DNA of 20,833 nt, taken from positions 1 to 20,833 of the forward strand of contig CADCUE010000307.1 of NCBI GenBank assembly GCA_902805805.1, written 5' to 3'. Positions 6,914 to 13,348 of this stretch are shown here, piece after piece. The number at the start of each line of letters is the position of its first letter. Position 1 is the stretch's first letter. The notes beneath the pieces are model-generated. The model was not told the origin of the DNA. It searched no databases and worked only from the letters and a program-made list of their open reading frames with translations. The stretch comes from an uncultured Frankineae bacterium (GTDB lineage Bacteria; Actinomycetota; Actinomycetes; Mycobacteriales; SCTD01). The position numbers and the translations under genes are program-made.

Positions 6914-7765
6914 TCACGCGCGGCTGCGCAGGACCGCCTCCACCTCCGCCCGCAGGGCGTCGGCCGTCTCGCTCTGCACGGGCAGGTGCGGCAGGACCCC
7001 CAGCACCTCCTCCGGCTCGAGGTCCTCGGCCAGCAGCGCCGCCAGCAGCCGACCGGTGTCCGCAGGGACGACGGGCGTGCCGAGCCCGGCGCCGGCCAGG
7101 GCGGCCTCGGCGAGGAACAGCGCCCCGGCCAGCTCGTCCGCGACGGACCCCGTCCGGGTCGGCTGCGGGTCCGCCGGCTCGGCAGCGCGCCGGGTCTCGG
7201 CCTCCGCGGCCCGCACCAGCGCGAGCGGCAGCCCCTCCGCCTCCACCTCGACGAGCGGCGCGTGCCCGAGCGCGGCCAGCACCAGCTGCTCGGCGTCGGT
7301 GCGCAGCGGCGCGTCCCACTCCGCGGCCCGGACGACCGCCGGCAGGTCGTCGCCCTCCTCACCCAGCTCGTCCAGCAGCTCCTGCCAGCCCGAGGGATCG
7401 TGCTCCCGGGCGCGGCGGGCCGCCCGGACGCACGTCTCCAGGACGAACGGTCCGAGCACCTCGGCGTCGAAGCGGTCGCCCTGCACCGTGCCGTCGGCGG
7501 CCAGCGCGCCCAGTGCGTCGGCGAAGGTGCCCGGCGCCGCGTCCCCGAGCTCCAGCCGCAGGTCCTCGTCGCCGCCCAGCTGCTGACCTGCCTCTGCCTG
7601 CATGCCGAGCGTGAGCCCGGTCGCGACGACGCGGCCGTGGCGGCGCACGTGGTGCGGGCTGTCGGACAGCCCGACGCTCCACGCGCAGGCCTCGGCGACC
7701 AGGTCCGCGGTCCGCTCGCGCAGGACCTGCCGGGTGAGCAGCGCGACCGGGTCGACGTCGAACAC
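6914..7765 (-). CDS. Hypothetical acidic protein
   Basis: A 283-residue protein that I do not recognise. It is rich in Ala, Leu, Glu and Asp, with no signal peptide, transmembrane segment or obvious catalytic motif. Predicted content is mostly helical, with an N-terminal segment VALLTRQVLRERTADLV (7-23) and a C-terminal run of leucine-rich helices (about 208-280). A GC-rich third position throughout supports real coding. The start is GTG 7765, with AAGGGAA about 12 nt upstream. It converges on the GAF-ANTAR gene (67-bp gap) and diverges from the YihY gene (147-bp gap). Neither neighbour suggests a role. Confidence 0.75.
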   Translation of the reverse strand: MFDVDPVALLTRQVLRERTADLVAEACAWSVGLSDSPHHVRRHGRVVATGLTLGMQAEAGQQLGGDEDLRLELGDAAPGTFADALGALAADGTVQGDRFDAEVLGPFVLETCVRAARRAREHDPSGWQELLDELGEEGDDLPAVVRAAEWDAPLRTDAEQLVLAALGHAPLVEVEAEGLPLALVRAAEAETRRAAEPADPQPTRTGSVADELAGALFLAEAALAGAGLGTPVVPADTGRLLAALLAEDLEPEEVLGVLPHLPVQSETADALRAEVEAVLRSRA

Positions 7766-7797
7766 GGCGTCAGGGTTCCCTTCGCGGGCCGGGCCGT

Positions 7798-7859
7798 ACC
7801 GTCGCCGCGAGCGCCGCAGCGGCTCGGTCCGCCGTCGGGCGGTGCAGAGCCGCGACGGT
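7798..7859. repeat. Nested inverted repeat in a divergent intergenic region
   Basis: ACCGTCGC (7798-7805) pairs exactly with GCGACGGT (7852-7859). Directly inside, GGCTC (7821-7825) pairs with GAGCC (7847-7851), and at the centre CCGCC (7829-7833) pairs with GGCGG (7838-7842) around GTCG. Together they can make one long interrupted hairpin, ending 53 nt upstream of the YihY start codon. It may be a structured leader or a palindromic DNA site. High GC content raises the chance of coincidental pairing. Confidence 0.4.
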
Positions 7860-7896
7860 GGGTAGCCACCGGGGGGAGCGTCCGTCGTGCGGATGC

Positions 7897-7905
7897 AGGA
7901 GGAGG
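7897..7905 (+). promoter_or_regulatory. Extended Shine-Dalgarno deciding the YihY start
   Basis: AGGAGGAGG lies 7 nt upstream of GTG 7913. It fixes that codon as the start against a long open frame that extends upstream to 6986. Confidence 0.85.
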
Positions 7906-7912
7906 CGATCAG

Positions 7913-8992
7913 GTGGGCGCAGGACGCAAGCTGCTCGGCATGCTCAAGGGCTCCGGCGGCGGCTCGAGCGGCGGCGGCGGCGGCAAGGCCGAGCGCACGG
8001 TCGCCGACCCGTACCCCGCGCGGTCCGGCGACCAGCGCCCGGGCGGCGATCCGGCCACCGTCCCCGGGGGCGGGGCCGACCGGCCGACCGACATCCCGCC
8101 GGCCGGATGGAAGCAGGTCCTCCTGCGCACCAAGCAGCAGGTCAAGGAGGACAACGTCCCGCTGCTCGCGGCGGGCGTCGCCTTCTACGCCTTCCTCGCG
8201 CTGTTCCCCGCGCTGATCGCGGCCGTGACGGTCTACGGCCTGGTCGCCGACCCGGCAGAGGTCGAGGAGCAGGTCGCCAGCCTCACCGAGGCCATGCCGG
8301 CGGACGCCGCGCAGCTGCTGTCCACGCAGCTGCGCGAGATCGCCTCGGGCAGCTCGAGCTCGCTCGGCTGGGGACTGGCGGCCAGCCTCGCGGCGGCGCT
8401 GTTCAGCGCCAGCGGTGGCGTTCAGAACCTCGTCAAGGCGGTCAACATCGCCTACGACGAGGAGGAGACCCGCGGCTTCCTCAAGCTGCGCGGGCTGGCG
8501 CTGCTGCTGACCCTCGGCGCCGTGGTCTTCGTGGTGGTCTCGGTGGGGCTCATCGCGGTCCTGCCCGTGGTCCTCGAGTCCGCAGGGCTGGGTGACGCGG
8601 GCAAGGCGGCGGTGCAGGTCCTGCGCTGGCTCGGCCTCGTGGCCTTCGTCCTGCTGGCTCTCGCGATCGTCTACCGCTACGCCCCGGACCGCGACAACCC
8701 GAAGTTCCGCTGGGTGGGGCTGGGCAGCATCGTCGCCACGGTCATGTGGCTGCTGGGCTCGCTGGCCTTCTCGCTGTACGTCAGCAACTTCGGCAGCTAC
8801 GGCAAGACGTACGGCGCGCTCGCCGGTGTGGCCGTGCTCCTGCTGTGGCTCTGGCTGACGTCGCTGATCATCCTGATCGGTGCGGAGATCAACAGCGAGA
8901 CCGAGCAGCAGACGGCCAAGGACACCACCCAGGGACCGGAGCAGCCGATGGGCCGTCGCCGCGCCGTCAAGGCCGACAGCATGCCCGCGTAG
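7913..8992 (+). CDS. YihY/virulence factor BrkB family inner-membrane protein
   Basis: A 359-residue protein. Residues 1-62 are a disordered, glycine-rich cytoplasmic segment with a run of Gly/Ser at 13-24. The YihY domain follows (about 67-330) with about six membrane segments (near 84-106, 150-168, 192-220, 238-256, 268-290, 302-324). Family hallmarks are LAAGVAFYAFLALFPAL (85-101), the loop SNFGSYGKTYGALAG (291-305) and LLLWLWLTSLIILIGAEIN just before the end. The family was once called ribonuclease BN in error; its transport or membrane role is still unclear. A charged C-terminal tail follows. It is transcribed alone, divergent from the acidic hypothetical protein, and ends at a hairpin shared with the convergent gene at 9039. 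Confidence 0.92.
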   Translation: MGAGRKLLGMLKGSGGGSSGGGGGKAERTVADPYPARSGDQRPGGDPATVPGGGADRPTDIPPAGWKQVLLRTKQQVKEDNVPLLAAGVAFYAFLALFPALIAAVTVYGLVADPAEVEEQVASLTEAMPADAAQLLSTQLREIASGSSSSLGWGLAASLAAALFSASGGVQNLVKAVNIAYDEEETRGFLKLRGLALLLTLGAVVFVVVSVGLIAVLPVVLESAGLGDAGKAAVQVLRWLGLVAFVLLALAIVYRYAPDRDNPKFRWVGLGSIVATVMWLLGSLAFSLYVSNFGSYGKTYGALAGVAVLLLWLWLTSLIILIGAEINSETEQQTAKDTTQGPEQPMGRRRAVKADSMPA

Positions 8993-9007
8993 GGCCCGAA
9001 CCGGTCG

Positions 9008-9040
9008 GACCCGGCCCGCGGGGGGGGGGCGGACCGGGTC
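9008..9040. terminator. Bidirectional terminator hairpin with a ten-G run
   Basis: GACCCGG (9008-9014) and CCGGGTC (9034-9040) form an exact 7-bp stem between two convergent genes. The arm at 9034-9040 overlaps the stop codon of the minus-strand gene (9039-9041). The loop contains ten consecutive G (9020-9029). With only 46 bp between stop codons, it probably serves both directions. Confidence 0.55.
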
Positions 9041-9545
9041 AGTGGCTCGTCGTGCCGGCTCTGCTCTGCAGGGCAGGAGCGATGCGGCGGTCCGTCAGCA
9101 CCCCGGTCGCGAACGCGTAGACCGCCTTGTGCAGGACGTCCACCACCTGCTCCTCGCGCGGCCAGGTGTGCGGCGGAGCGCCGACGCCGGTGCTGTTCTC
9201 GACGGTCTGGTCGAAGGCCAGGCGCACGACGGTGTGCGCGAGGTGGGCGCGTGGCCCGCGCAGACCCACGACCGACCAGACCCCCCGCACGGCGCCCAGG
9301 GCCGCTCCGGTCCCCCAGTGCATGGCGTGGTTCCAGGCCAGCGGCTGGGCTGTGTCCGCCGGCCGCCGGCCGAGCAGGGTGAGCAGCGCCCGGGCCGGCA
9401 CGTACGAGTCCGGGCGCCCCGTGACGGCCTGCTCGGCCTTCTCGGCGGCGGTCATGGCAGCGACGCCGGCCAGGCCGAGCAGGGCGCCCCGTCCCGCGGC
9501 GGCCAGCAGGAGCCGTCGCCGGTCCGCTCCGGTGGGGGTCCTCAT
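9039..9545 (-). CDS. Hypothetical membrane-associated protein
   Basis: A 168-residue protein of a family I cannot name with certainty. It begins with RRRLLLAAAGRGALLGLAG (9-27), a hydrophobic N-terminal segment behind three arginines that could be a signal anchor or Tat-like signal. A second weakly hydrophobic stretch (76-96) contains the pattern HWGTGAALGAVRG. Conserved-looking polar segments follow: FDQTVENSTGVG (111-122), WPREEQVVDVLHKAVYAFATG (128-148). ATG 9545 has GGAGG 5 nt upstream (9551-9555). The first ATGA overlaps the stop codon of a probable small ORF upstream, suggesting translational coupling. No function can be assigned. Confidence 0.75.
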   Translation of the reverse strand: MRTPTGADRRRLLLAAAGRGALLGLAGVAAMTAAEKAEQAVTGRPDSYVPARALLTLLGRRPADTAQPLAWNHAMHWGTGAALGAVRGVWSVVGLRGPRAHLAHTVVRLAFDQTVENSTGVGAPPHTWPREEQVVDVLHKAVYAFATGVLTDRRIAPALQSRAGTTSH

Positions 9546-9721
9546 GCCGGCCTCCGGTCGATCCGCGTGGTGGGGTCCTCGCCGCGCTGCACCGGCCCGA
9601 CGTGCTCCACCGCCGACCCGGCGACCGCCAGGACGAGCGTCAGCGCCTGGCCGTCGGTCAGAGCTCGTCGCACGGAGCAGCCCGTCGGGCTCGACGTGGT
9701 CGCAGCGCTGGCCGTGAGCAC
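9542..9721 (-). CDS. Probable small ORF coupled to the downstream membrane protein
   Basis: A 59-residue frame from GTG 9721 whose TGA overlaps the ATG of the next gene as ATGA. By hand count, third positions are G or C in 54 of 59 codons, against about 73% at first and 64% at second positions. That is the signature of coding sequence in this genome, and the bias fades upstream of the proposed start. No clear Shine-Dalgarno is visible and no family is recognised. The product is mildly hydrophobic in the middle (ALTLVLAVAGSAV) and polar at the end. It may be a small coupled protein or the remnant of a longer gene. Confidence 0.45.
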   Translation of the reverse strand: MLTASAATTSSPTGCSVRRALTDGQALTLVLAVAGSAVEHVGPVQRGEDPTTRIDRRPA

Positions 9722-9916
9722 GCTGCTGGAGCCGCCGACTGCTCGACGCTCTGCCCGGCGATGGAGCAGGTCATGGGGCCTCCGACAGGCGGGACGGGCG
9801 GACGGTAGAGCGGCTGCCCGGCCGGCGGCGGCCGAACCCCCTGGCCGGACCCCGTCCGGGGCGCCGTTCGAGCTGGGCCGTGGCGGCGGGAGCCGGGCCT
9901 GGGACAGGATGTGCCC
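9722..9916. other. Intergenic stretch with a minor hairpin
   Basis: This 195-bp stretch separates the small minus-strand ORF from the HhH-GPD gene. If the small ORF is not real, the gene-free stretch is 371 bp (9546-9916). CCGGAC (9845-9850) and GTCCGG (9854-9859) make a tight 6-bp hairpin. No promoter motif is clear. It should contain the promoter of the HhH-GPD gene and possibly that of the divergent pair. Confidence 0.4.
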
Positions 9917-10498
9917 GTGGCCGCTCTGCACCTGTCCCAGGACCCCGACGCCGACGCGCTGCTCAGCCGCGACCCTCTGGCGCTGCTGCTCGGCATGCTG
10001 CTCGACCAGCAGATCCCGATGGAGAAGGCCTTCCGGGGGCCGGCGGTGCTGCTGGAGCGCCTGGGCCATCTCGACGCCGCCCGCATCGCGGAGATGGAGC
10101 CGGAGGCGTTCGCCGCGGTGATGGCCCAGCCGCCTGCGGTGCACCGCTTCCCCGGGTCGATGGCCAAGCGCGTGCAGGACCTGTGCCGCGCCCTGGTCGA
10201 GCACCACGGCGGTCGCGCGGAGGCGGTGTGGGACGGCGTCGAGGACGGCGCCGCGGTGCTCCGCCGCGTGCAGGCGCTGCCCGGCTTCGGCCGCCAGAAG
10301 GCGCAGATCTTCGTCGCCCTGCTCGGCAAGCAGCGGGGCGTGCGTCCGCCCGGCTGGCGGGAGGCCGCGGGAGCGTACGGCGAGGACGGCGCGCTGCGCA
10401 GCGTGGCGGACGTGACCTCACCGGAGACGCTGCTCGAGGTGCGGGCCTGCAAGTCGTCGGCCAAGAAGGCAGCTCGAGCGCAGGCCGATCGGGCGTGA
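9917..10498 (+). CDS. HhH-GPD-type base-excision DNA repair protein
   Basis: A 193-residue protein of the endonuclease III/DNA glycosylase superfamily. The N-terminal helical part holds DPLALLLGMLLDQQIPMEKAF (19-39), typical of the actinobacterial subgroup. The helix-hairpin-helix is LPGFGRQKAQIFVALLGK (121-138). The segment that normally carries the catalytic aspartate (VDTH in EndoIII) reads GVRPPGW, so the usual Asp is not evident. I chose GTG 9917 because AGGAT (9906-9910) lies 6 nt upstream; GTG 9911 would be too close to it. The stop codon overlaps the SDR start as GTGA, so the two are translationally coupled. Substrate base is unknown; a nearby AlkB gene also concerns base repair. Confidence 0.88.
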   Translation: MAALHLSQDPDADALLSRDPLALLLGMLLDQQIPMEKAFRGPAVLLERLGHLDAARIAEMEPEAFAAVMAQPPAVHRFPGSMAKRVQDLCRALVEHHGGRAEAVWDGVEDGAAVLRRVQALPGFGRQKAQIFVALLGKQRGVRPPGWREAAGAYGEDGALRSVADVTSPETLLEVRACKSSAKKAARAQADRA

Positions 10499-11241
10499 GC
10501 GGGCGCCGGGTCCTGGTCACCGGAGGCACGCGCGGCATCGGCCGGGCGGTGTGCGAGGCCTTCGCCGCCTCGGGCGACCTCGTGGCCGTGTGCTCGCGCA
10601 ACGGCACGGGCGGGGCGGTCGCCCGTGCCCTGCCGGGCGGCCCGCACTGCGCGGTCAGCGGCGACGTCGCCGACCCGGTCGCCGTCGAGCGCCTCGTCGC
10701 CGAGGCCGCCGAGAGCCTGGGCGGGATCGACGTGGTGGTGAACAACGCCGGCGTCTACGACGAGCTCGACCCGCTGACGGCGTCGTACGAGCAGTGGCAG
10801 GAGCACTGGCGCCGCACCGTCGGGATCGACCTGCTCGGACCGGCGTGGGTCGTCTTCTGCGCGCTGCCGCACCTGCTGGCGTCTCCGGCCGGACGCGTGG
10901 TCAACGTGGGCTCGCGCGGCGCCTCCCGGGGCGAGCCGGGGGCGGTCGCCTACGCCGCGGCCAAGGCCGGGCTGACCGCCATGGGGCAGTCGCTGGCGCA
11001 GGCGCTGGCACCGCACGGCGTCGCGGTGGGCAGCGTGCTGCCGGGCTTCGTCGAGACGGAGATGGCGCAGCACGTCCTGGACGGCGAGCGCGGCGACGCG
11101 GTCCGCGGGCAGAGCCCGGCCGGGCGGGTCGCGCGCGTCGAGGAGGTCGCCGCCGCGGTGCTGTTCCTGGCGGGGGAGTCGTCGTTCTGGTCGACCGGCG
11201 CCGTCCTGGACGTCAACGGCGCGTCGTACCTGCGGACGTGA
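10495..11241 (+). CDS. Short-chain dehydrogenase/reductase (SDR)
   Basis: A 248-residue classical SDR of FabG-like length. The cofactor motif is VTGGTRGIG (8-16), then GDVAD (57-61), the NNAG motif (83-86), catalytic Ser140, Tyr153 and Lys157 (YAAAK), and PGFVETEM (183-190). The C-terminus ends LDVNGASYL, as in FabG-like enzymes. These enzymes use NAD(P)H to reduce ketones or oxidise alcohols; the substrate cannot be told. An arginine at the position after the Gly motif (TRGIG) and SRN (34-36) would favour NADPH (inference). GTG 10495 overlaps the preceding stop by 4 nt with no separate Shine-Dalgarno, so it depends on translation of the HhH-GPD gene. Coupling of a dehydrogenase to a DNA-repair protein has no obvious logic. 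Confidence 0.92.
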   Translation: MSGRRVLVTGGTRGIGRAVCEAFAASGDLVAVCSRNGTGGAVARALPGGPHCAVSGDVADPVAVERLVAEAAESLGGIDVVVNNAGVYDELDPLTASYEQWQEHWRRTVGIDLLGPAWVVFCALPHLLASPAGRVVNVGSRGASRGEPGAVAYAAAKAGLTAMGQSLAQALAPHGVAVGSVLPGFVETEMAQHVLDGERGDAVRGQSPAGRVARVEEVAAAVLFLAGESSFWSTGAVLDVNGASYLRT

Positions 11242-11244
11242 CTG

Positions 11245-11577
11245 TCAGTCCTGGTCGATGACGCGACCGGGCTCGATCGCGAGGCGCAGCGGCTCCGGTG
11301 CCGCCGGGCGGTCCACCATCGCGGTCTGCCGAGCGCGGCCCACCGTGGGTCCGGCGTTGGCCATCACCACGCCGAACCACGGCAGCGCGATGGCGCCCAC
11401 GAGCAGCACCGCCTTCCAGGCCAACGGCACCGGGAGCGACGCCGCGAGCACGACGCACACGATCCGCACGCTCTGCGTGATGACGTACCGCCGCTGGCGC
11501 AGGCTGATGTCGTCGGAGTGACTGCGGCCCGCAGAGGTCACGACGGTGACGCCGCCGGTCGAGCGGTCGTGTCGCAC
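11245..11577 (-). CDS. DUF3099 family membrane protein
   Basis: A 110-residue protein. A polar N-terminus (1-25) is followed by RQRRYVITQSVRIVCVVLAA (27-46) and two adjacent membrane helices (about 36-52 and 54-74) ending LPWFGVVMANAGP, a DUF3099 hallmark. A short charged cytoplasmic tail follows. The family is widespread in actinobacteria and has no known function. The start GTG 11577 has GGGAG 6 nt upstream (11584-11588). It is convergent with the SDR gene (only 3 bp between stops) and divergent from the AlkB gene. Confidence 0.85.
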   Translation of the reverse strand: MRHDRSTGGVTVVTSAGRSHSDDISLRQRRYVITQSVRIVCVVLAASLPVPLAWKAVLLVGAIALPWFGVVMANAGPTVGRARQTAMVDRPAAPEPLRLAIEPGRVIDQD

Positions 11578-11699
11578 GGACGTCTCCCGACCCGGGACGC
11601 ACGGTCGGCGCCCTTCCGTACAACAGTCTGCGCCTGTCCGGGCTTCCCCGCCCCTCGAGCGGGCACGCGGCAGGACGACGGACGACGCACACTGGACGG
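11578..11699. promoter_or_regulatory. Divergent promoter region of DUF3099 and AlkB genes
   Basis: A 122-bp spacer between divergent starts. The AlkB start GTG 11700 has no Shine-Dalgarno, so its transcript may be leaderless, but no TANNNT box sits at the expected distance. I see no firm operator. Confidence 0.3.
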
Positions 11700-12338
11700 G
11701 TGGCGGAGACGGGCCGACCGCGGGTGACCTGGCAGGGCTCGCTGTTCGACGACCAGGAGCCGGACGCCGGCGCTGACCGGCTGTCGTTCGCCGGGCTGCG
11801 ACGCGACGCCCTGGACGACCGGTCGTGGCTCGACGTCGCACCGGGGTGGGTCCCCGACCACGCCGCGCTGTTCGACCGGCTGCTCGACATCGCGCCGTGG
11901 CAGCAGCGCACGCGCACGATGTGGGACGACGAGGTGCTCGAGCCCCGCCTCGTCGCCGGCTGGCCGACCGGCGCCCCCCTGCCGCCGGAGGTCCTCGAGC
12001 TGACCGCGCCGCTGTCCTCGCGCTACGGCGTCGACTTCGACAGCTGCCTGGTCAACCTCTACCGGGACGGCTCCGACGCCGTCGCCTGGCACGCCGACAC
12101 GGTCCGCAAGGTGCTGCGCAACCCGCTGGTCGCCACCGTGTCGCTGGGCGCTCGGCGGTCGTTCCTGCTCCGCCCGGCCTCGGGCGGTCCCGTGCAGCGC
12201 CGCTACGCCCCGGGCGAGGGTGATCTGATCGTCATGGGCGGCGCCTGCCAGCACGACTGGCACCACACCGTGCCCCGGGAGAGGTCCGCGTCGGGTGCGC
12301 GGATGAGCATCACCCTGCGACACTCGCGGTCCGGCTAG
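11700..12338 (+). CDS. AlkB-type 2-oxoglutarate/Fe(II)-dependent dioxygenase
   Basis: AlkB enzymes remove alkyl groups oxidatively from damaged DNA or RNA bases. The 212-residue protein has family length. The iron ligands are His131 and Asp133 (WHAD, 130-133) and His189 (in QHDWHHTVPR, 184-193), with the 2-oxoglutarate motif RMSITLR (Arg201, Arg207). The last motif has Ser where RxNxTxR normally has Asn. N-terminal WQGSLFDD (11-18) and NLYRDGSDAVAWHAD (119-133) match bacterial relatives. The start GTG 11700 lacks a Shine-Dalgarno. A membrane protein gene follows after 23 bp and may be co-transcribed. Substrate (DNA or RNA) is not determined. Confidence 0.93.
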   Translation: MAETGRPRVTWQGSLFDDQEPDAGADRLSFAGLRRDALDDRSWLDVAPGWVPDHAALFDRLLDIAPWQQRTRTMWDDEVLEPRLVAGWPTGAPLPPEVLELTAPLSSRYGVDFDSCLVNLYRDGSDAVAWHADTVRKVLRNPLVATVSLGARRSFLLRPASGGPVQRRYAPGEGDLIVMGGACQHDWHHTVPRERSASGARMSITLRHSRSG

Positions 12339-12361
12339 ACCACCGGACGACGGAGGACGAC

Positions 12362-12784
12362 ATGCGCTCGACAGCGGCGCCCGCACGGGCCGGCCAGAGG
12401 GCGCTGCGCTGGACCGCTGCCGCGGCCCTGGCGGTGTCGGCGTACGTCCACTGGGACATCGCGGCGTCGCCCTACTACGCCGCAGGCCAGATCACGCTCA
12501 GCGGCCTGTTCCTCGCCCAGGCCGTCGCCGCCGCGGTCGTCGCGGTCTGGCTGGCGCTGCGCAGCAGCCGCCGAGCGCTGATCGCGGCCGCGGCGGTGGG
12601 CGGCGGCTCGCTGCTCGCCCTCGTGCTCAGCGTCTACGTGCGCCTGCCGGCGTTCGGGCCGTTCCCGGTGCTCTACGAGCCGCTGTGGTACCCGGAGAAG
12701 GTGGTCGCGGCCGTCGCGGCGGCCGTGGCCACCGCGACGGCGCTGGCGGCGCTGGCGAGCGCGCGCCGCGTCAGGTCACCGTGA
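12362..12784 (+). CDS. Small four-helix membrane protein
   Basis: A 140-residue integral membrane protein with four hydrophobic segments (about 14-31, 42-66, 70-93, 112-134). VHWDIAASPYY (28-38) and PVLYEPLWYPEK (100-111) lie in the loops. Small proteins of this shape are often annotated only as hypothetical membrane proteins in actinobacteria, and I cannot assign a function. ATG 12362 has GGAGG 5 nt upstream (12352-12356). It lies 23 bp after the AlkB gene and overlaps the 3' end of the convergent cupredoxin gene by 14 bp. Confidence 0.78.
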   Translation: MRSTAAPARAGQRALRWTAAAALAVSAYVHWDIAASPYYAAGQITLSGLFLAQAVAAAVVAVWLALRSSRRALIAAAAVGGGSLLALVLSVYVRLPAFGPFPVLYEPLWYPEKVVAAVAAAVATATALAALASARRVRSP

Positions 12785-13220
12785 ACTCGGTGACCATGTT
12801 CGGGTGCGGGTCGCAGATCGCCTCGTAGTCGCCTGCGGCGAGCTCGACCGTGAAGGTCTTCTCGCCGGTCTCGGGCACGGTCGTCGACTCGTCGACGTCC
12901 TCGCCCTTGAGGTGGAAGTTGTGGATGGTCGACAGGTCGTTGACGTTGATCGTGTACTCGCCGGCCGGCAGCGTCTTGACCTCTTCGCCGGAGCTGTCGG
13001 TCAGCGTGATGACGAACGCGTCGGGATCGCCCTCCTCGCCGACGGTCCCCGTGAGGACGTTGTCACCGCCCGCCGCTGCGGACTCGGTGGGCTCGGCTGC
13101 GGCCTCGCTCTCCGCGGCCGGCGGCGGTGCCGCCGTGTCGGCCTCCTCCTCCGCGTCGCCGCCGCAGCCGGCGGCCAGCAGGGTCAAGGACAGGACTGCG
13201 GTGACTGCCAGGTGCCTCAA
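12771..13220 (-). CDS. Cupredoxin (plastocyanin-like) lipoprotein
   Basis: A 149-residue secreted lipoprotein. The signal peptide ends in the lipobox LLAAGC, with Cys19 as the lipidated residue. An acidic, Ala/Pro/Glu-rich linker follows (22-52), then a cupredoxin beta-barrel (about 53-149). All four type 1 copper ligands are present: His100 (STIHNF), Cys136, His139 and Met142 (CDPHPNM). It should carry electrons or bind copper on the outer face of the membrane. The start is TTG 13220, since AGGGAG is 5 nt upstream and the product then begins with a normal signal peptide; GTG 13241 is an alternative. It is transcribed alone, convergent with the small membrane protein. Confidence 0.9.
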   Translation of the reverse strand: MRHLAVTAVLSLTLLAAGCGGDAEEEADTAAPPPAAESEAAAEPTESAAAGGDNVLTGTVGEEGDPDAFVITLTDSSGEEVKTLPAGEYTINVNDLSTIHNFHLKGEDVDESTTVPETGEKTFTVELAAGDYEAICDPHPNMVTEFTVT

Positions 13221-13225
13221 GACAA

Positions 13226-13231
13226 CTCCCT
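13226..13231 (-). promoter_or_regulatory. Shine-Dalgarno supporting a TTG start
   Basis: AGGGAG lies 5 nt upstream of TTG 13220 on the minus strand. It supports the rare start codon for the cupredoxin lipoprotein, whose signal peptide would otherwise be extended by charged residues. Confidence 0.7.
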
Positions 13232-13291
13232 CTCGGCGCACCCCCCCGGGGCGCCAGCTCGTGGGCCGCAGCGGCCAGCCAGTGCAGTAGA

Positions 13292-13317
13292 GCAGAACTG
13301 CCCCGTGATCGCAGAAC
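13292..13317. promoter_or_regulatory. Direct repeat GCAGAAC upstream of the cupredoxin gene
   Basis: GCAGAAC occurs at 13292-13298 and again at 13311-13317, starts 19 bp apart (about two helical turns), 70-100 bp upstream of the cupredoxin start. Nearby GGCCGC-A-GCGGCC (13264-13276) is an interrupted palindrome. Either could be a regulator site or, for the palindrome, a terminator of the crotonase gene. Evidence is the pattern only. Confidence 0.3.
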
Positions 13318-13348
13318 GTGACGAGTACGTCGTCAGTCCCGGACGCGG

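Noticed and set aside
6986..7912. N-terminal extension of the YihY frame
   Set aside because: It is antisense to the acidic hypothetical gene; AGGAGGAGG before GTG 7913 sets the start.
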